Origin: Molanna angustata
Lineage: Eukaryota; Arthropoda; Insecta; Trichoptera; Molannidae
Assembly: GCA_963576475.1 (NCBI GenBank)
Contig: OY754968.1
Span: 19,566,234-19,630,233, forward strand
Length of the DNA: 64,000 nt
Reading direction: 5' to 3'
Shown here: piece by piece, positions 1-13,070 of the stretch
Position numbering within the stretch: the stretch's first letter is position 1
Layout: each line of letters begins with the position of its first letter
The notes under the pieces: generated by a model
What the model was told of the DNA's origin: nothing
Seen by the model: only the letters and a program-made list of their open reading frames with translations
The model's database searches: none
Program-made: the position numbers and the translations under genes

Positions 1-1596
1 AAGAAGAAGAACTTCATCTTTATTGAGCTATAAAATTAAATAATAGTTTATTTGTTCACAGTGAACCCTGTTGGCAAGAACACTAAACTAGCAATAGATG
101 TATCAGTGAATCGACGATTTTCCCGATTGTTTATAAACAACGACGATTTTCTCATCTTCCAACTTTCTCGCTCGGGTGATTTTGTCTGTGGGTATTTTGT
201 TGGTAATTTCTAGCGCATCACTTGCACCAATTTGTTTTAACAAAATTGTTTCTGAGCCCAATTTACTTAATGGGCTGCCATTCAGACTAGATGCACTCTA
301 GATATACTTACTTCTTCTTAATATCGGAACAATGCACCCAAGAGACATTTGCAATTTATTTCACAATCTGCGAACGTATTAACCGTCGATGTACAAATAT
401 AGGTCGTTGATATTCATTCATGTATTTTCACTCTTCACTTCTATGAATTAGTAGTGTTAATATTATGTAATGAATTCCTAAAACCGGTATCATACATACA
501 TACAAACAAACAAACAAACAAACCCGCCATGTCCTTAGGGAAGCCAAGAGAACCGAACGATATATTTCTATCTTCTATCTTTTCAAGCTTCTTACATGTC
601 CCCTTTTGACAATGAATGGTCCTGCTTTCTTTTTTTGGATATCTTGTTTCATTCATATCGGCATAGTATATTTTCTTCGTCAGACTATACCTATAATATT
701 AATGTGGCAACCGGTAGTTGATTTAATCAAATTTAATAACTTATCGAATGCTCTGCAATCGAGTCATTTTGTTATTTTAGGTTAACAGTTAATTTATAGT
801 TTGATAGTAATAATTATGTGATATATTTAGTTATATTTATACTAACCATCATTTCATAAATACAGCAATAGAAAATTATAAAAACAATCAACAAATAATA
901 GATTCACTCTCTCACACATACATATAGGTACATGAACATTAGGTAGGTACGTATGGGAGGGTTCACCTTCACATACATAATTTAAATACGTAATTTATTT
1001 TAATCTTGGAATGCCTACAATTTACGTATTTGTATTCAATTGAATGTTCTTTAACATATGGTTCATTGGGGCAGGTCATGGAGATCCTGACACCAGTTTA
1101 TTTTGGTCGGATATGTGTCAAGTAAATTGCAGACAATTAGATACTGTCTACAGATAATGCTTAGGTATTGAATTGTTTTTGCTTTTTAACAGTTGAAAAG
1201 CATTGAGGTAGGTAAAGAACAAAGCAAATATGTGTAATGTGTACCTACCCATTGAACCAGAAACCAAAATATACTGTAGAGGCTTAATATACTTCGTACC
1301 TGTAATATATCATATATTCATACATCATGGGTCGATAGTCTCCAATGAAAGAGTTTTGAATATGATGGAGAAATAGAGAATGTATAAAATATACATTTTC
1401 ATGAAGCAAAAAAGAACGACCGTGTCCTTGTGAATAGTACATATTATACATCCTCTAAATCAGAGGTTCCCAAAAATTGTTTTTCTCGTAGACCACTTTC
1501 AAAATTTTACTGGTTTCAGTGGACATCCTGCTGCTAGATTTCTACTTCTAGTTGATGACATAATATATAATTTTATCGTACTTTGTATTCTAGTTT
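1..1596. other. AT-rich intergenic DNA downstream of the T-box gene
   Basis: No coding exon can be supported here. The stretch at about 482-620 (catacatacat, a run of caaa units, then 'cgccatgtccttaggg..agagaaccgaacg') is a degenerate copy of a dispersed repeat seen again at 4389-4470. The rest is low-complexity AT-rich sequence with no recognised signal. Confidence 0.5.
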
Positions 1597-1660
1597 GTTG
1601 GAAGAAATTGCCTAATGGCAATAAGTCCACCAGTATGCAATATATTTTATTGTACAAAAA

Positions 1661-1661
<1 letters not shown>
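1597..1661 (+). repeat. LINE 3' tail (attgcctaatggcaataag type)
   Basis: The sequence reads gttggaagaaattgcctaat and then ggcaataagtccaccagt, and it runs straight into a (TAAA)n array. The same tail followed by TAAA units recurs at 17812-17925 and 55650-55735, with degenerate versions near 37290, 39300 (reverse), 56250 (reverse) and 57120 (reverse). A conserved tail plus a simple-repeat end is what a non-LTR retrotransposon 3' end looks like. No coding part is left here. Confidence 0.6.
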
Positions 1662-2222
<561 letters not shown>

Positions 2223-4506
2223 GGAATGCCATTATTTTACTGTTCATAATAGGAACTTATTTTATTTTCTATATGTGTATTTTACAACACAATAATATTT
2301 TACGCCTGCCCAATAAAATGAATTGAGAAGACAGTGGAATAACATAGGTAGGTACTACACAAGTTATTGTTTAGTAAGCAATCGTTGATTTCAAAAGACC
2401 TCAGCAAAATATAATATACAACAACATTATTATTCTTTGAAGAAATCCAAGTTATTGAATAAGTTTAATTCAGTTTCGCGAGAAATCATAACATTATAGG
2501 TACTTACTTACCTACCATGAAAAATTATCGATGATATTGAAGGTGCACAATGAAAGGTATTTAAAGTATAGTCAATTGTTCTGACAGAAGAGGACAAGAT
2601 AATTGACAGTAAACATTTCACAGTAATCGGTTGGGATACCTAACTTAAATCTACGAAGACTTCAACATTATCTATACGAACCTATATTATCTTTACAATG
2701 TGCAGGCAGTTAGTTACCTTATCTTAGAATCGACAGATAAATTCAATCGAATAATTTTACTATAAGTATAACATACTATAAAATATACCTACAATAAACA
2801 AACTTGTACTATCCAATGGATATATTGAGAATGGTACCTGTGTCTTTAGCCACGTCGTGTCGGCTGGCTAAAATTTACGAAATTCTTGCTGGATTGAGTA
2901 AATATTCTAGTTGGAATTTAAAAAATTAACAAGTGCTAACAAGATTTTAGAAATATGATCGTTGGTTAGTCGATTCGATTCGGATATATTTTTTCATTAT
3001 ACAAATGTATTTGATTTCTTTTTTTCATTTTCGTGTGGCCCCGGTACAGGCATCCTCTTCACCCTATATGGGCATCATCCAAGATTTACAGCCATGGTTC
3101 CGGTTTTGTCAGCTAGTCCACCGCCTCCGGTCTCACCTCATAGATGTACCGGAGAGTGCCATTAAATTTCCTGAGCTGGCAATTCTGCACCATATATGCT
3201 TTATGCTATCTCTCTGCTATCTCCAAAAGAAATATAATTACCAAAATAAAATTTAATTATGAATTTTATTGCAATTATTATAATAATGAATATACTAGTT
3301 GCAACCTTCAAAGAGTACTAAGATGAATATTAAATTTATAAAAAATGTAAATATTGTTTTAATTCGTGTTTTGATGATAATTTTCGACATACATATGATA
3401 TATATTTTTTTAAATAAAATATTTCTATTCATTTCTAATTTTTTGATGGAATTAATTCTTGAATTCCACTGTCAATTATATAAAATTACCTACTTAAAAA
3501 TGAGTAAAAACATTTTTTTACGTATCATTCAATTTTTTACTTTTTTCCACTATTTTAAAAATATTGACCACTGACGAATTTCGCTCAAAGAGCATCTACT
3601 GAATGATAGGTAAAAAAGTGTGTTTTTACTTATTTTTAAGTAATTTTATATAAAATATTTCTTCTTTGCTCTGGACTTTGTTTCATTTACTTGGGGTCGG
3701 GTCTCCTAGTTCTTATCCTCCAATCAGTCCTCCGCGTCCTCAGAAGCATTACCTCCTTCATGTTTCAGGTTATTGGATGTCCACAATTGTCAGAGATGTC
3801 AAGATCGATGTTGTGTATTCCTAGTACCTATATACCTACCTATTTAAATTACTTAGGTTACTTTTCATTTGGGTTTTATATAAGAATTTAATGTCTAGGT
3901 TCCAGCGCTGACATCCAGTTTATTTAAAATGATGTACTTCTGAATCGAACCGTTTCAGTGTACAGTCAGATTCAAGTTTTGCGACGGCAACAGCATAGTT
4001 TCTACGATAGGATGGTTCAGGGTGGCAGTAGTGTTACTATTGGTGAGGACACAAAGAGCTGGCTAGCAGCAATTGCAGCCAATTGACAGGTTTACAAGAG
4101 TGACTTGCCAGGTCAATTACATACCTACCTACCTCTGTGCCACATATAACCCAGCCCAGCCACCATGCGGGCATATTGTAATTTCTCAAAAGGAAAACAA
4201 TTATTTTGTACTAAACATCGATATAGGTACCTTATCTGCAAATTTATCGGCATCTTTTCCACTTAACAATATTATCCATTACTGTCTACAGCAGCGGTCA
4301 GGAAACTTTTTTAACCATTACCCCAAAATGTTTTTGCGTAAGTCGATATTACCCCTTCCCCCATTTTGAAAAGAAGACATCAATGTAACATACATACATA
4401 CATACCATCACGCCATGTCCCTCACGGGGTAGGCAGAGAGAACCGAACGCCACATTTTTCTATCTTGACACACATTCATCGCCTCATCAACATTCATATA
4501 TCGTAT
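2223..4506. other. Intergenic DNA with dispersed-repeat fragments
   Basis: No convincing exon is present. Open frames at 2962-3891 are short, AT-driven and lack recognisable domains. A slightly GC-richer patch at 3030-3180 and a patch at 3680-3800 (ttggggtcgggtctcctagt and following) look like parts of dispersed elements. The segment 4385-4470 (catacatac units, then cgccatgtccctcacggggt, aggcagagagaaccgaacg) is a repeat also seen at about 482-560. Confidence 0.5.
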
Positions 4507-4705
4507 TCGAACTGTCGATTTGTTCAGGAGAACTTTGTTCTCTTAACATATCGACAATGTATCAAGCCAGAATACGCGAGAATTGTATGGAGAGGTCTAC
4601 TTTTTTCACGGCTTTTCCAACTTTGAAGTCAAAAAACACCAACTTAGAGGCTTCGCAGCATATATGTTCCATACACGGATTTACTCAGAATTCGGAGTAG
4701 AACAT

Positions 4706-4790
4706 TGCGTGTGTCTGTGTGTGTGTGTGTGTGTCTGTGTGTGTGTGTGTGTGTGTGTGTATGTCTGTGTGTGTGTGTGTGTGTGTGTCC
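4706..4790 (+). repeat. (GT)n microsatellite
   Basis: An interrupted (GT)n tract within the left arm of the fold-back, punctuated by tctgtg and tatgtc. It is the inverse of the (CA)n tract at 5491-5606. Confidence 0.9.
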
Positions 4791-5490
4791 GTCCCCCCCT
4801 TATAACTTTTGATCCGCTCAATTTACAGAGCCCAAAATTTCAGAATATATAAACAGTTACAGGCCTACAAAACTTTTATACTCGGAATTTTGAATTTTTT
4901 CCTACCCGGAATATGAAAACAGCATGATGGTATATGTATATTGTATGTTTAGAGATGAAGTATCAAACTATTAAGTCTTCTTTGATATTGTGTATAGGTG
5001 ACTACCATACAAATTGTATGAAGCGATGTCGTCACTAAATTCAATTTTTATAAAAATTGTTAAAAAAAATTTGAGATGTACTGCTACAATGTTAATATTT
5101 TTTATATAAAATTAAATTATCTAGTTGGGGTGTTTCGGCTTTTTTCGATATTTTAAAAAAAATGGAAATATAGGCAGTTAAACTCATAAATTTATCATAA
5201 AAAAAATACTTTTCTTAATAAAAAATGTTTGAGAAACCCTGGAATTTTTTTGAAAAAACTATTTTGAGATTTTGTATTTGTCTATGTTTATATCAATTTT
5301 CAGCGTTCTATCTTTTATGGTTTCTGAGATATAGGGAAAAATAAAATAAAAATTCAAAAGTTGATAACCCCTGATTGAAACAAAAATTCAAAATTCCGAG
5401 TATAAAAGTTTTGTAGGCCTGTAACTGTTTATATATTCTGAAATTTTAGGCTCTGTAAATTGAGCAGATCAAAAGTTATAAGGGGGGGAC

Positions 5491-5542
5491 GGACACACAC
5501 ACACACACAGACATACACACACACACAGACACACACACACAG

Positions 5543-5606
<64 letters not shown>
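5491..5606 (+). repeat. (CA)n microsatellite
   Basis: An interrupted (CA)n tract with 'cacagaca' breaks in copy B of the family N repeat. Short relatives occur at 6535-6563 and 7938-7965 at the same place in copies C and D, so the dinucleotide block is an internal part of the element. Confidence 0.9.
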
Positions 5607-5852
5607 ACGAAATGTTCTACTCCGAATTCTGAGTAAATCCGTGTATGGAACATATATGCTGCGAAGCCTCTAAGTTGGTGTTTTTTGACTTCAAAGTTGG
5701 AAAAGCCGTGAAAAAAGTAGACCTCTCCATACAATTCTCGCGTATTCTGGCTTGATACATTGTCGATATGTTAAGAGAACAAAGTTCTCCTGAACAAATC
5801 GACAGTTGGAATACCTACATACTATATTTTCTAGCAGCCTTTTTTATTATAC

Positions 5853-6766
5853 ACTAGTTGCATGTAACACATGAGATCCAACTGTCGATAGCGATAGTAT
5901 GTATAGTTGAAGAATAAGAATCAAACTATAAACCCATAAATCCAAATTATTGAAAATTTTAACACATGTTGGTATGTATGTCAAGATAGGACAGTATGGA
6001 GGTCAGTCCTGTTTTCCTACCCGGAATATGAAAACAGCATGATGGTTCTGTATGTATGTTTGGAGATTAAGTACCTATCAAACTATTAAGTCTTCTTACA
6101 TATTGTGTATAGGCGACTGCCCTACAAATTGTATGAAGCAATGTCGTCACTACATTCAATTTTTATAAAAATTGTTAAAAAAAGTTTGAGATGTGCTAAT
6201 ACCATGTTAATATTTTTTATAGAAAATTAAATTATCTAGTTGGGGTGTTTCGGCTTTTTTCGATATTTTAAAAAAAAATGAAAATATAGGCAGTTTAACT
6301 CATAAATTTATCATAAAAAAAATATATTTCTTAATAAAAAATGTTTGAGAAACTCTGGAATTTTTTTGAATAAACTAATTTGAGATTTTTTATTTTTCTA
6401 TTCTTATACCAATTTTCAGCGTTTTCAAAATTCAAAATTCTGAGTATAAAAGTTTTGTAGACCTATAATTGTTTATATATTTTGAAAATTTGGGCTTTGT
6501 AAATTGAGCGGATCAAAAGTTATAAGGGGGGGACGGACACACACAGACACACACACAGACACACGAAATGTTCTACTCCGAATTCCGAGTAAATCCGTGT
6601 ATGGAACATATATGCTGCGAAGCCTCTAAGTTGGTGTTTTTTGACTTCAAAGTTGGAAAAGCCGTGAAAAAAGTAGACCTCTCCATACAATTCTCGCGTA
6701 TTCTGGCTTGATACATTGTCGATATGTTAAGAGAACAAAGTTCTCCTGAACAAATCGACAGTTGGA
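5853..6766. repeat. Family N repeat, copy C
   Basis: Begins actagttgcatgtaacacat with tccaactgtcgat at 5877-5889, and ends atcgacagttgga at 6754-6766. The two 13-bp motifs are inverted complements, so this is a candidate non-autonomous DNA transposon of about 0.9 kb. It shares the order cctacccggaatatg, tagttggggtgtttcggc, gagtataaaagttttgtag, (CA)n and tatgctgcgaagcctctaag with copy B. No transposase is encoded. Confidence 0.7.
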
Positions 6767-7139
6767 CAAGGTTTATCACGAATAATAGCATTTTTAAAAT
6801 CATAGATATCACGGTTTTCGATGTTATTTTTTTTATGTTTGTCAAAATCAATGACCACTTATTTTAGTAATTCTACCAAACAATAGGTGCTCACCATTTT
6901 AATATAAGAAAGAATCAACAGAGAAAATTTATTGCTCTTATTAAATTTCAAATGTAGATGGTGGAACATTTGACTCATTTATAAGTAGTACCTTATTAAA
7001 TAAAAAACATGTATCCCTTATTATAGGAATGTAATATGTACTTGACCTTTTTGTATGGGAAACTAACTGATAGCCTGTAGGCTAGTGAGATCACAATTAT
7101 TATGATGTAAAACTTTAATGAAAAAATAATGTTTATAAA

Positions 7140-7265
7140 TATTCCTGGAAGAAGAGCCAGAGGGAGGACGCTAGTAAGATGGACCGACCAGTCTCCACAG
7201 GAGGCTGTCCACCTGTATGAAGGTAGGAAGGAGTAGAGAAAGAGATTTCAACCCATAAAAGTGAG
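7140..7265 (+). pseudogene. LINE ORF relic (GRR..RGRT..RWTDQ)
   Basis: The plus frame starting near 7142 reads GRRARGRTLVRWTDQ. This resembles the Gly/Arg-rich motif near the C-terminus of RTE-like LINE reverse transcriptases. It is only about 40 codons and has stops downstream. It lies between copies C and D of family N. The assignment rests on motif shape alone. Confidence 0.45.
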
Positions 7266-7289
7266 TCCTGCAACTAGTCTTATAAATAA

Positions 7290-8144
7290 ACTAGTTGCAT
7301 GTAACACATGAGATCCAACTGTCGATAGCGATACTAAGTATGTACAGTTGAAGAATAAGAATCAAACTTTAAACTCATAAATACAAATTATTGAAAATTT
7401 TAACACATGTTGGTATGTAGGTATGTCAAGATAGGACAGTATGGAGGTCAGTCCTTTTTTTCTACCCGGAATATGAAAATAGCATGATGGTTCTGTATGT
7501 ATGTTTGGAGATTAAGTATCAAACTATTAAGTGTTCTTACATAATATTGTGTATAGGCGACTGCCATACAAATTGTATGAAGCGATGTCGTCACTAAATT
7601 CATCAAATTTGGAAATATAGGCAGTCAAACTCATAAATTTATCATAAAAAATATTTTTCTTAATAAAAAATGTTTGAGAAACCCTGGATTTCTTTTTGAA
7701 AAAACCAATTTTAGATTTTGTATTTATCTATGTTTATACCAATTTTCAGCGTTCTAGCTTTTATGGTTTCTGAGATATACGGAAAAATAAACCAAAAATT
7801 CAAAAGTTGATCCCTGACTGAAACAAAAATTTACAATTCTGAGTACAAAAGTTTTGTAGGCCTATAACTATTTATATATTCTGAAATTTTAGGCTTTGTG
7901 AATCCAGTGTATCTAAAGTTATGAGGGGGGGGGACAGACAAACAGACACACACACAGACATACAAAACTCACATTAAATGTTCATGTATGGGAACATATA
8001 TGCTGCGAAGCCTCTAAGTTGGTGTTTTTAGCATGCAAAAAGTCCACTACGCCATACAAAATGTTCCTTCATACACGCATCTTGCCTTTAAACTGCCTCT
8101 TGCTTCAAGATAATTACATTCTCTTGAACGAATCGACAGTTGGA
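7290..8144. repeat. Family N repeat, copy D
   Basis: Starts actagttgcatgtaacacat, with tccaactgtcgat at 7314-7326, and ends atcgacagttgga at 8132-8144. It lacks the tagttggggtgtttcggc segment that copies B and C have, because of an internal deletion near 7605. It includes a G-rich run and a short (CA)n block at about 7925-7965. Same family and orientation as copy C. Confidence 0.7.
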
Positions 8145-8158
8145 TAACTTTCAAGAAC

Positions 8159-8205
8159 CAATCTTGATTTTTATTAAAGTAGTAATTTAATAAAAATCAA
8201 GATTG
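8159..8205. repeat. Perfect 20-bp inverted repeat (hairpin)
   Basis: 8159-8178 (caatcttgatttttattaaa) is the exact reverse complement of 8186-8205, separated by a 7-nt loop. It lies 14 bp beyond the end of family N copy D. It could be a MITE remnant or an RNA hairpin; nothing in the sequence decides. Confidence 0.8.
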
Positions 8206-8895
8206 TACATTTTTTATTTGACAAATACATTTTTTCAAAATGTGCGTGATGAATTTATAAACTCGTAGAATAAGATCAAAATTGGTAATTATAGTATATT
8301 TTTTCATAGGTAAGTATCAGTTCTTAAAATATTTTAAAATTAACCCGTACTTAAGGTACTTTTTCAAATTAAAATCGAGTGTCAATAAAAATAAAAGAAA
8401 CAGCATTTTTTGACATCTATGTATTTCCACATATTTTTTACAATAAACCATTGATTTTACAATAACCAATACAATACAAATAATTTTATCTACAGAATTA
8501 AAATGATAGCAATAAATCAGTAACTTTAATTTAGGTTATTTACATGTATTCCTGTTGTAATATAATATATTCCCTAATACATTTTTGGTTCAAATAAACT
8601 TTCATAAATACAGGGTTTTATTTTAATAATAATGTTATAATATGTTTAAAGTACTAGATGCTTATTCTATATATTCACAAATAAGGTTTATTTATACCCA
8701 ATGTAATACACGAATGATAATTTATATTTTATTTACAAAAATATTTACATATCAGTGGTATTCAAATGCTTATATATATTCAAAAAAGAATGGTTGATAT
8801 GTCAAAGGTAAATTTAATTCCTTCAAATTGTAATTTGTAGATAATTAAATTTGTATAATAAATTATAACACTGATATAAATAGGTAGGTATCACT

Positions 8896-9006
8896 AAATA
8901 TCTTGAACCAGGCTTCCGGGTGTGCAGAGCGCTAATTTGTGTCTTTTTGCTTCGTTGGTATACGTGCAAATCGCCCCCCTTCTCGGCGAAATGGTTCAAG
9001 ATATTT
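8896..9006. repeat. 111-bp cassette with 15-bp terminal inverted repeats
   Basis: aaatatcttgaacca (8896-8910) and its reverse complement (8992-9006) bracket a GC-richer core containing ggcttccgggtgtgcagagc and cgcccccct. It is probably a very small MITE. Only one copy was noticed in the window. Confidence 0.55.
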
Positions 9007-10617
9007 GGCGACAGCTATATTTTGAAACACTGGTATATCAATCAACAATCAAAACTGTTTAAATATCAATAATTTAAACTAATTAATGCAATGTATAGAT
9101 AGGAAAGTAAACGTTTCAATTTTTTATAAAGTCTTTCTCTGTTTTCATAATAATAGGTAGGTACCTATGAAATAAATAATACCAAAGTATACCTACTAGA
9201 CACTTATTGATAAAATAGATTTTATTTTAAATAAATAGAAACTTCTATTAGATACAATAGCTTTTATTGTAAATAGGAACCTAAACAGAAACTTCTATGA
9301 GATACAATAGCTTTTATAATAAATATATAGAAACATCTATTTGCCTATAGCTATTTATTGTTTCAAAAGAAATAAAAAATCCGGATATGTAATACTTTTT
9401 GAGATCCCATAATGCCTATGATTGAAAAAACATCTATTTTTTTTTAAACTAATGATATCTGGGTACACTAAATAATATATAAATGTGTAAGTATTATTTC
9501 AAAATTATATACAATAAATCTGTAATATATTTAATGTTTTATTGGCACTATAATGTCGTTTTCAATATTATGTAAATGTAAATGAAAAAATATTATAAAA
9601 AAGAAGTAACATATAGGTATTGGTAGAACTATCAAAAAATTAAAGTATGTAATAATATTATGAAAAAGTATACTCCCTTGTTTCTATGGGTTATTCATAC
9701 TGTTTTAAAAATATTAATTCCCATAGCAGATTTGGAAGGAAATCTTAAATGAAATATGTACCTATATATGCATCCATCTTTAAAATACACATCTAAATAA
9801 AACGGTCCTTTCTATATAGATACGATTATTATAAAATAATTTTTAGGTAGGTACACTGGCATATATCCTAAATTAATATAATTTTAACTAACTCTACAGA
9901 TAAGGGTATTGTATTTATGTACACTTGTTATAAATATGGTCATCTATAACACACATCTTTGGTTTACGATGATACAATTTATTCTAAAAATATTTACGAA
10001 GGTAATTGTTACAACTAAATTTGACGGGAATGTATGGACATAAAGAAATGGAATATTTTTCCAGTCAGATTGTAAAATGGTTGATTCTGTGAAATCCACT
10101 ATTTTTGATAGACAAAATATCAGCTGATTTTTATAATCAGAAGGTATATTATTCGGATTAAACATTATCTGGAATATGATATTGTAATTATTTTAATAGA
10201 AAGGCAAACCATTCTCCATTCCAAAAAAAACATAATACTGATAGATTTATAGGACGTATATTGAATTCAACTGTAAAAGCTGTGTTTATCTTTAAAATAT
10301 TTAAAAGTTGAAATAAAAATTTATATTCTCATAATATTTTAACCATGTTTGATTCATGATAGTTAAGTTTAAATAAGAATGTTGATTGTAGGTATATTTG
10401 GTACATGTATTTTAGTATTGTTCTGTTTTCACTACAATAAATCGCCCATATTTTAAGGCAATGGCTATGCGCTTACCTATTTTGAATTATCGAATTGAAT
10501 AAATATTAGGTACCTTAATCAAATTAAATTTTCCAATAAATTTTATACAAGTTTTGTGATGAAACATAAATTTAACTAACTCAAATATCACACATTGTCC
10601 AGTTGTTTTCAAAGTTT
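9007..10617 (-). other. 3' flank / probable 3' UTR of the T-box gene
   Basis: AT-rich and non-coding. The segment directly downstream (minus sense) of the T-box stop codon should be 3' UTR. The first canonical poly(A) signal I find in that direction is at 9978-9983, so the UTR may be about 640 nt. The stretch from about 9180 to 9360 contains partly repeated phrases (agaaacttctat.agatacaatagcttttat). Confidence 0.4.
9978..9983 (-). terminator. Candidate poly(A) signal AATAAA for the T-box transcript
   Basis: Plus-strand tttatt is AATAAA on the minus strand, about 635 nt past the stop codon at 10618. It is the first canonical hexamer downstream of the stop in the gene's orientation. Such hexamers occur by chance in AT-rich DNA, so this is only a candidate. 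Confidence 0.3.
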
Positions 10618-10912
10618 TCAGTGCAGTGACCCCGTTGTCGGGGACCGTCTCGGCGGCTGTGGATACGGCGCATATCTCTGATGAGCGGCGAAGGGGCTGA
10701 GGGCGGGGTGCGAGGGATGACCGGGGTGTGACTGCGGTGGCCAGGGGGGGTAGGGGGAGGGTCCGTACAGTCCCAGGGGACGCCACAGAGCTCGGGCCTT
10801 CTCAGCCAGGACAGCCAGATTGTTGTTCTCAGCATCCTGCAGGCACTCTGGGTACAGTCGTAACGGCGCACGCAGCAGTTGCTGTTCCATCAGCATTAGC
10901 TCCATCGGATCT
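10618..10912 (-). CDS. mid/H15: Tbx20-type T-box gene (midline/H15), terminal coding exon
   Basis: This 295-nt exon encodes the C-terminal 97 residues and the TGA stop of a T-box transcription factor. On the minus strand a pyrimidine-rich acceptor (ttttttttctcag) is followed by A GAT CCG ATG. The leading A completes the Arg codon left open (AG) by the T-box exon at 46071-46309, giving an uninterrupted ..TDFD-R-DPM.. junction. That junction and the following segment (PLRLYPE, then AEKARALW) match my memory of insect midline/H15 proteins just after the T-box. The remainder is low-complexity and rich in Pro, His, Ser and Tyr (residues about 49-97), as expected for a divergent regulatory tail. 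The exon is strikingly GC-rich against its AT-rich surroundings. midline and H15 are paralogues and this part alone does not separate them. Role known for the family: nuclear DNA-binding regulator in heart, segment and neuron patterning. Position and frame are firm; the paralogue is not. Confidence 0.9.
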
Positions 10913-11017
10913 CTGAGAAAAAAAAGAAACACTATGTCAGATAAAAAAAATAAGTACAGCAAATATATTCTATCGACAATCTGTATAATGCATATTGAAC
11001 CCTATTGTATTTATTTA

Positions 11018-11115
11018 TTTATTTAATATTGCATCTCGGGCAACTATAACAGGTAGGTACTAAGTCAAATATTAATTTAACACGCACCCAATAACAAGTT
11101 GCCACATTCTGGAGA
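11018..11115 (-). repeat. SINE 3' body fragment
   Basis: On the minus strand it reads ..tggcaacttgttattgggtg cgtg.. and ends in an (AAAT)n-type tail. The same body follows the tRNA-like head of the SINEs at 31330-31530 and 60845-61030. The head is missing. Confidence 0.6.
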
Positions 11116-13070
11116 CTTACGACATTACGATATTATTATATTGTATCAAGAGCCATTTGTTCTGATTGGGTGGTGAAGAATGACTTACCACCATGGGTTG
11201 AAGTGGGAGACAGTAAATTCTATATTTATCAATCGTGAGAGGTCAAAGTCATTCCAAATCAAAATAATATTACAATATGTTCAATAAACCCTCTTTCAAT
11301 AATAGTGGAGTCCAAAAACAATCAAGCAACATCAACTTTATTTTCAAAATTTATTCAGGATTTTTTTTTTTTGTTATCGTTCGGACAATGTCTCTTAACT
11401 TAGTAGGTAATAATAATGAAGTAAAATTGTTGGTAAGGTAAAAAGGCAGAAATTATATTATAAAAAAATGAAGTATTTAATTGTATAACGGCTTTTAAAC
11501 ACATTTTTAAATCGCTCACATATGGTTGGCAAATAATGTAATGGATTGTTGAGTATTTTATTTATGTAGCATGGTACGCATTTAATTGATTGTCTATGCA
11601 AAAAAAAATCATTAGTATACTGTTGATGGGTACTTCTATGACCAATAGAATTTGGTGATGGCAGCATAAGAGTGTGTAGAGGGCGTGGCAATTGGTTGTT
11701 AACTTGTTGATGAATACATTATTAGGTACAATAGTAAAATAATGGTAGCCATAGATAAGACTTTTAACATACCGTGGAATCTGTTAGTAGATATAAAGAT
11801 TACGAGCTATAAATGTTGCCTGTACTGTGAAGCCATTTTGGGGATTCATAATATTTGATAACAAATTAGCGAGCTATTGAAAATGGACTGTTTAATTCTC
11901 TTACGTATAATGAAACCGTAAGAAATTGAAAAACAGAAAAATATATGTTTAGAATGATTAATTGATTCACAAACATGTACTTGCCGAATTTACACGTAAA
12001 CTCATCGAAAAATACATGAATAAGTATACACCAATATTAGTCGTAAAAAATAATAAACAAAATGTTGTAATATTGCTAAACCTAAGTAGTCTTTCATTGC
12101 TAGTAAAGAATATATGAAAAAAAATCTATATTTGACAAGTATTCCTCACACTATATTTTGACAAAGTTATTCATTAAAAACACTGCATGTTGGATAGAAA
12201 AAGTCCGACGGCTTATAGGGTTAAGTTATTGTTATAAAGGATGTGAGATTCATCGCACCTGAACAACAATAATCGATTAGTAATTAGTTATGATGTCTAT
12301 ATTTGCAATTAGAAATTATTTATGTATCTTTTCGCTGTATTTTAACGCACTGTGAGGTAAAAATATTTATAGCTCTGGGCATTCAATTGTGCGCTTTACA
12401 TGCCTGCGAAGATTTTTCTCGATCATTATATAGCAATTAAGCGAATATACATGTAATACCTATTCGAGTAATATTCACTCGGGCGAATTTGTAATTACAT
12501 ATGTATAACCATCACCATTAATTTAAACCAACCCAATAAGTGTCTGGTCCTGACTCAAATGTATCAATAAGAAAAAAAATTGTCTTATTTTTTATTGATT
12601 TTTTTTTTACAAATAAATATTCCTTTGGCACTTTGGGTTTATTAAATTATGGTAAAATTTAGTAGGTAAAAGTTTTTGGTTAATTTTTAAATATAGGTAG
12701 GTAAGTATATCGAAAATATATATTTTGATTATGAAAACAAATTCACTTCTTCATGCCTTCTGTTTTTTACGTGATATTGCATTAGATACATTCATTTCTT
12801 TGTGCGCTAGTGCGGTAGGTTTAAAACACAAGGATATTATTATATATAGACATCCCACACTCAGATGTATAAAACTGCTACAAAAGCTCTATATATAGAA
12901 GCATAGCGTTAAATTGTGAATTGTCAATATTTTTACTTTGTGTACATGTTTTAATATTTTGTCATTATCTTATATCAATGTAAAAACAAATTTGATCCTT
13001 CTCCGATCCTTTTTTCTTCCTTTTCCTTCCCGTCACAGGCAAACATACAATAACTGTAAAATATATTTTA
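11116..13070. other. Intronic AT-rich sequence without recognised features
   Basis: No domain-bearing frame, RNA gene or clear repeat was recognised. The stretch 12340-12470 is somewhat less AT-rich and not obviously repetitive; it may be regulatory but has no decisive motif. Confidence 0.4.

Larger units (their letters stand above)
4507..5810. repeat. Large fold-back of a CA-microsatellite-bearing mobile repeat (family N, copies A+B)
   Basis: The left arm, about 4507-4898, is the reverse complement of about 5384-5810. The outer ends read cgaactgtcgatttgttcag and its inverse ending atcgacagttgga. Each arm holds a GT/CA dinucleotide block next to a gggggac run. The centre, 4899-5383, begins cctacccggaatatgaaaac and matches the same segment of copies C (6018 on) and D (7460 on). 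The best reading is one full copy (B) joined head-to-head to a truncated inverted copy (A). No coding capacity was recognised; the Val-Cys repeat open frames here come from the dinucleotide array. Confidence 0.75.

Noticed and set aside
2962..3891. Series of short plus-strand frames as a gene
   Set aside because: Overlapping frames in different phases with no domains; likely repeat debris.
4583..5734. Open frames with long Val-Cys repeats
   Set aside because: Produced by (GT)n/(CA)n tracts within family N repeats.
10487..11026. Other frames overlapping the terminal T-box exon (10487-10786, 10581-10871, 10728-10916, 10820-11026)
   Set aside because: Shadows of the real exon; they lack family similarity and splice support.
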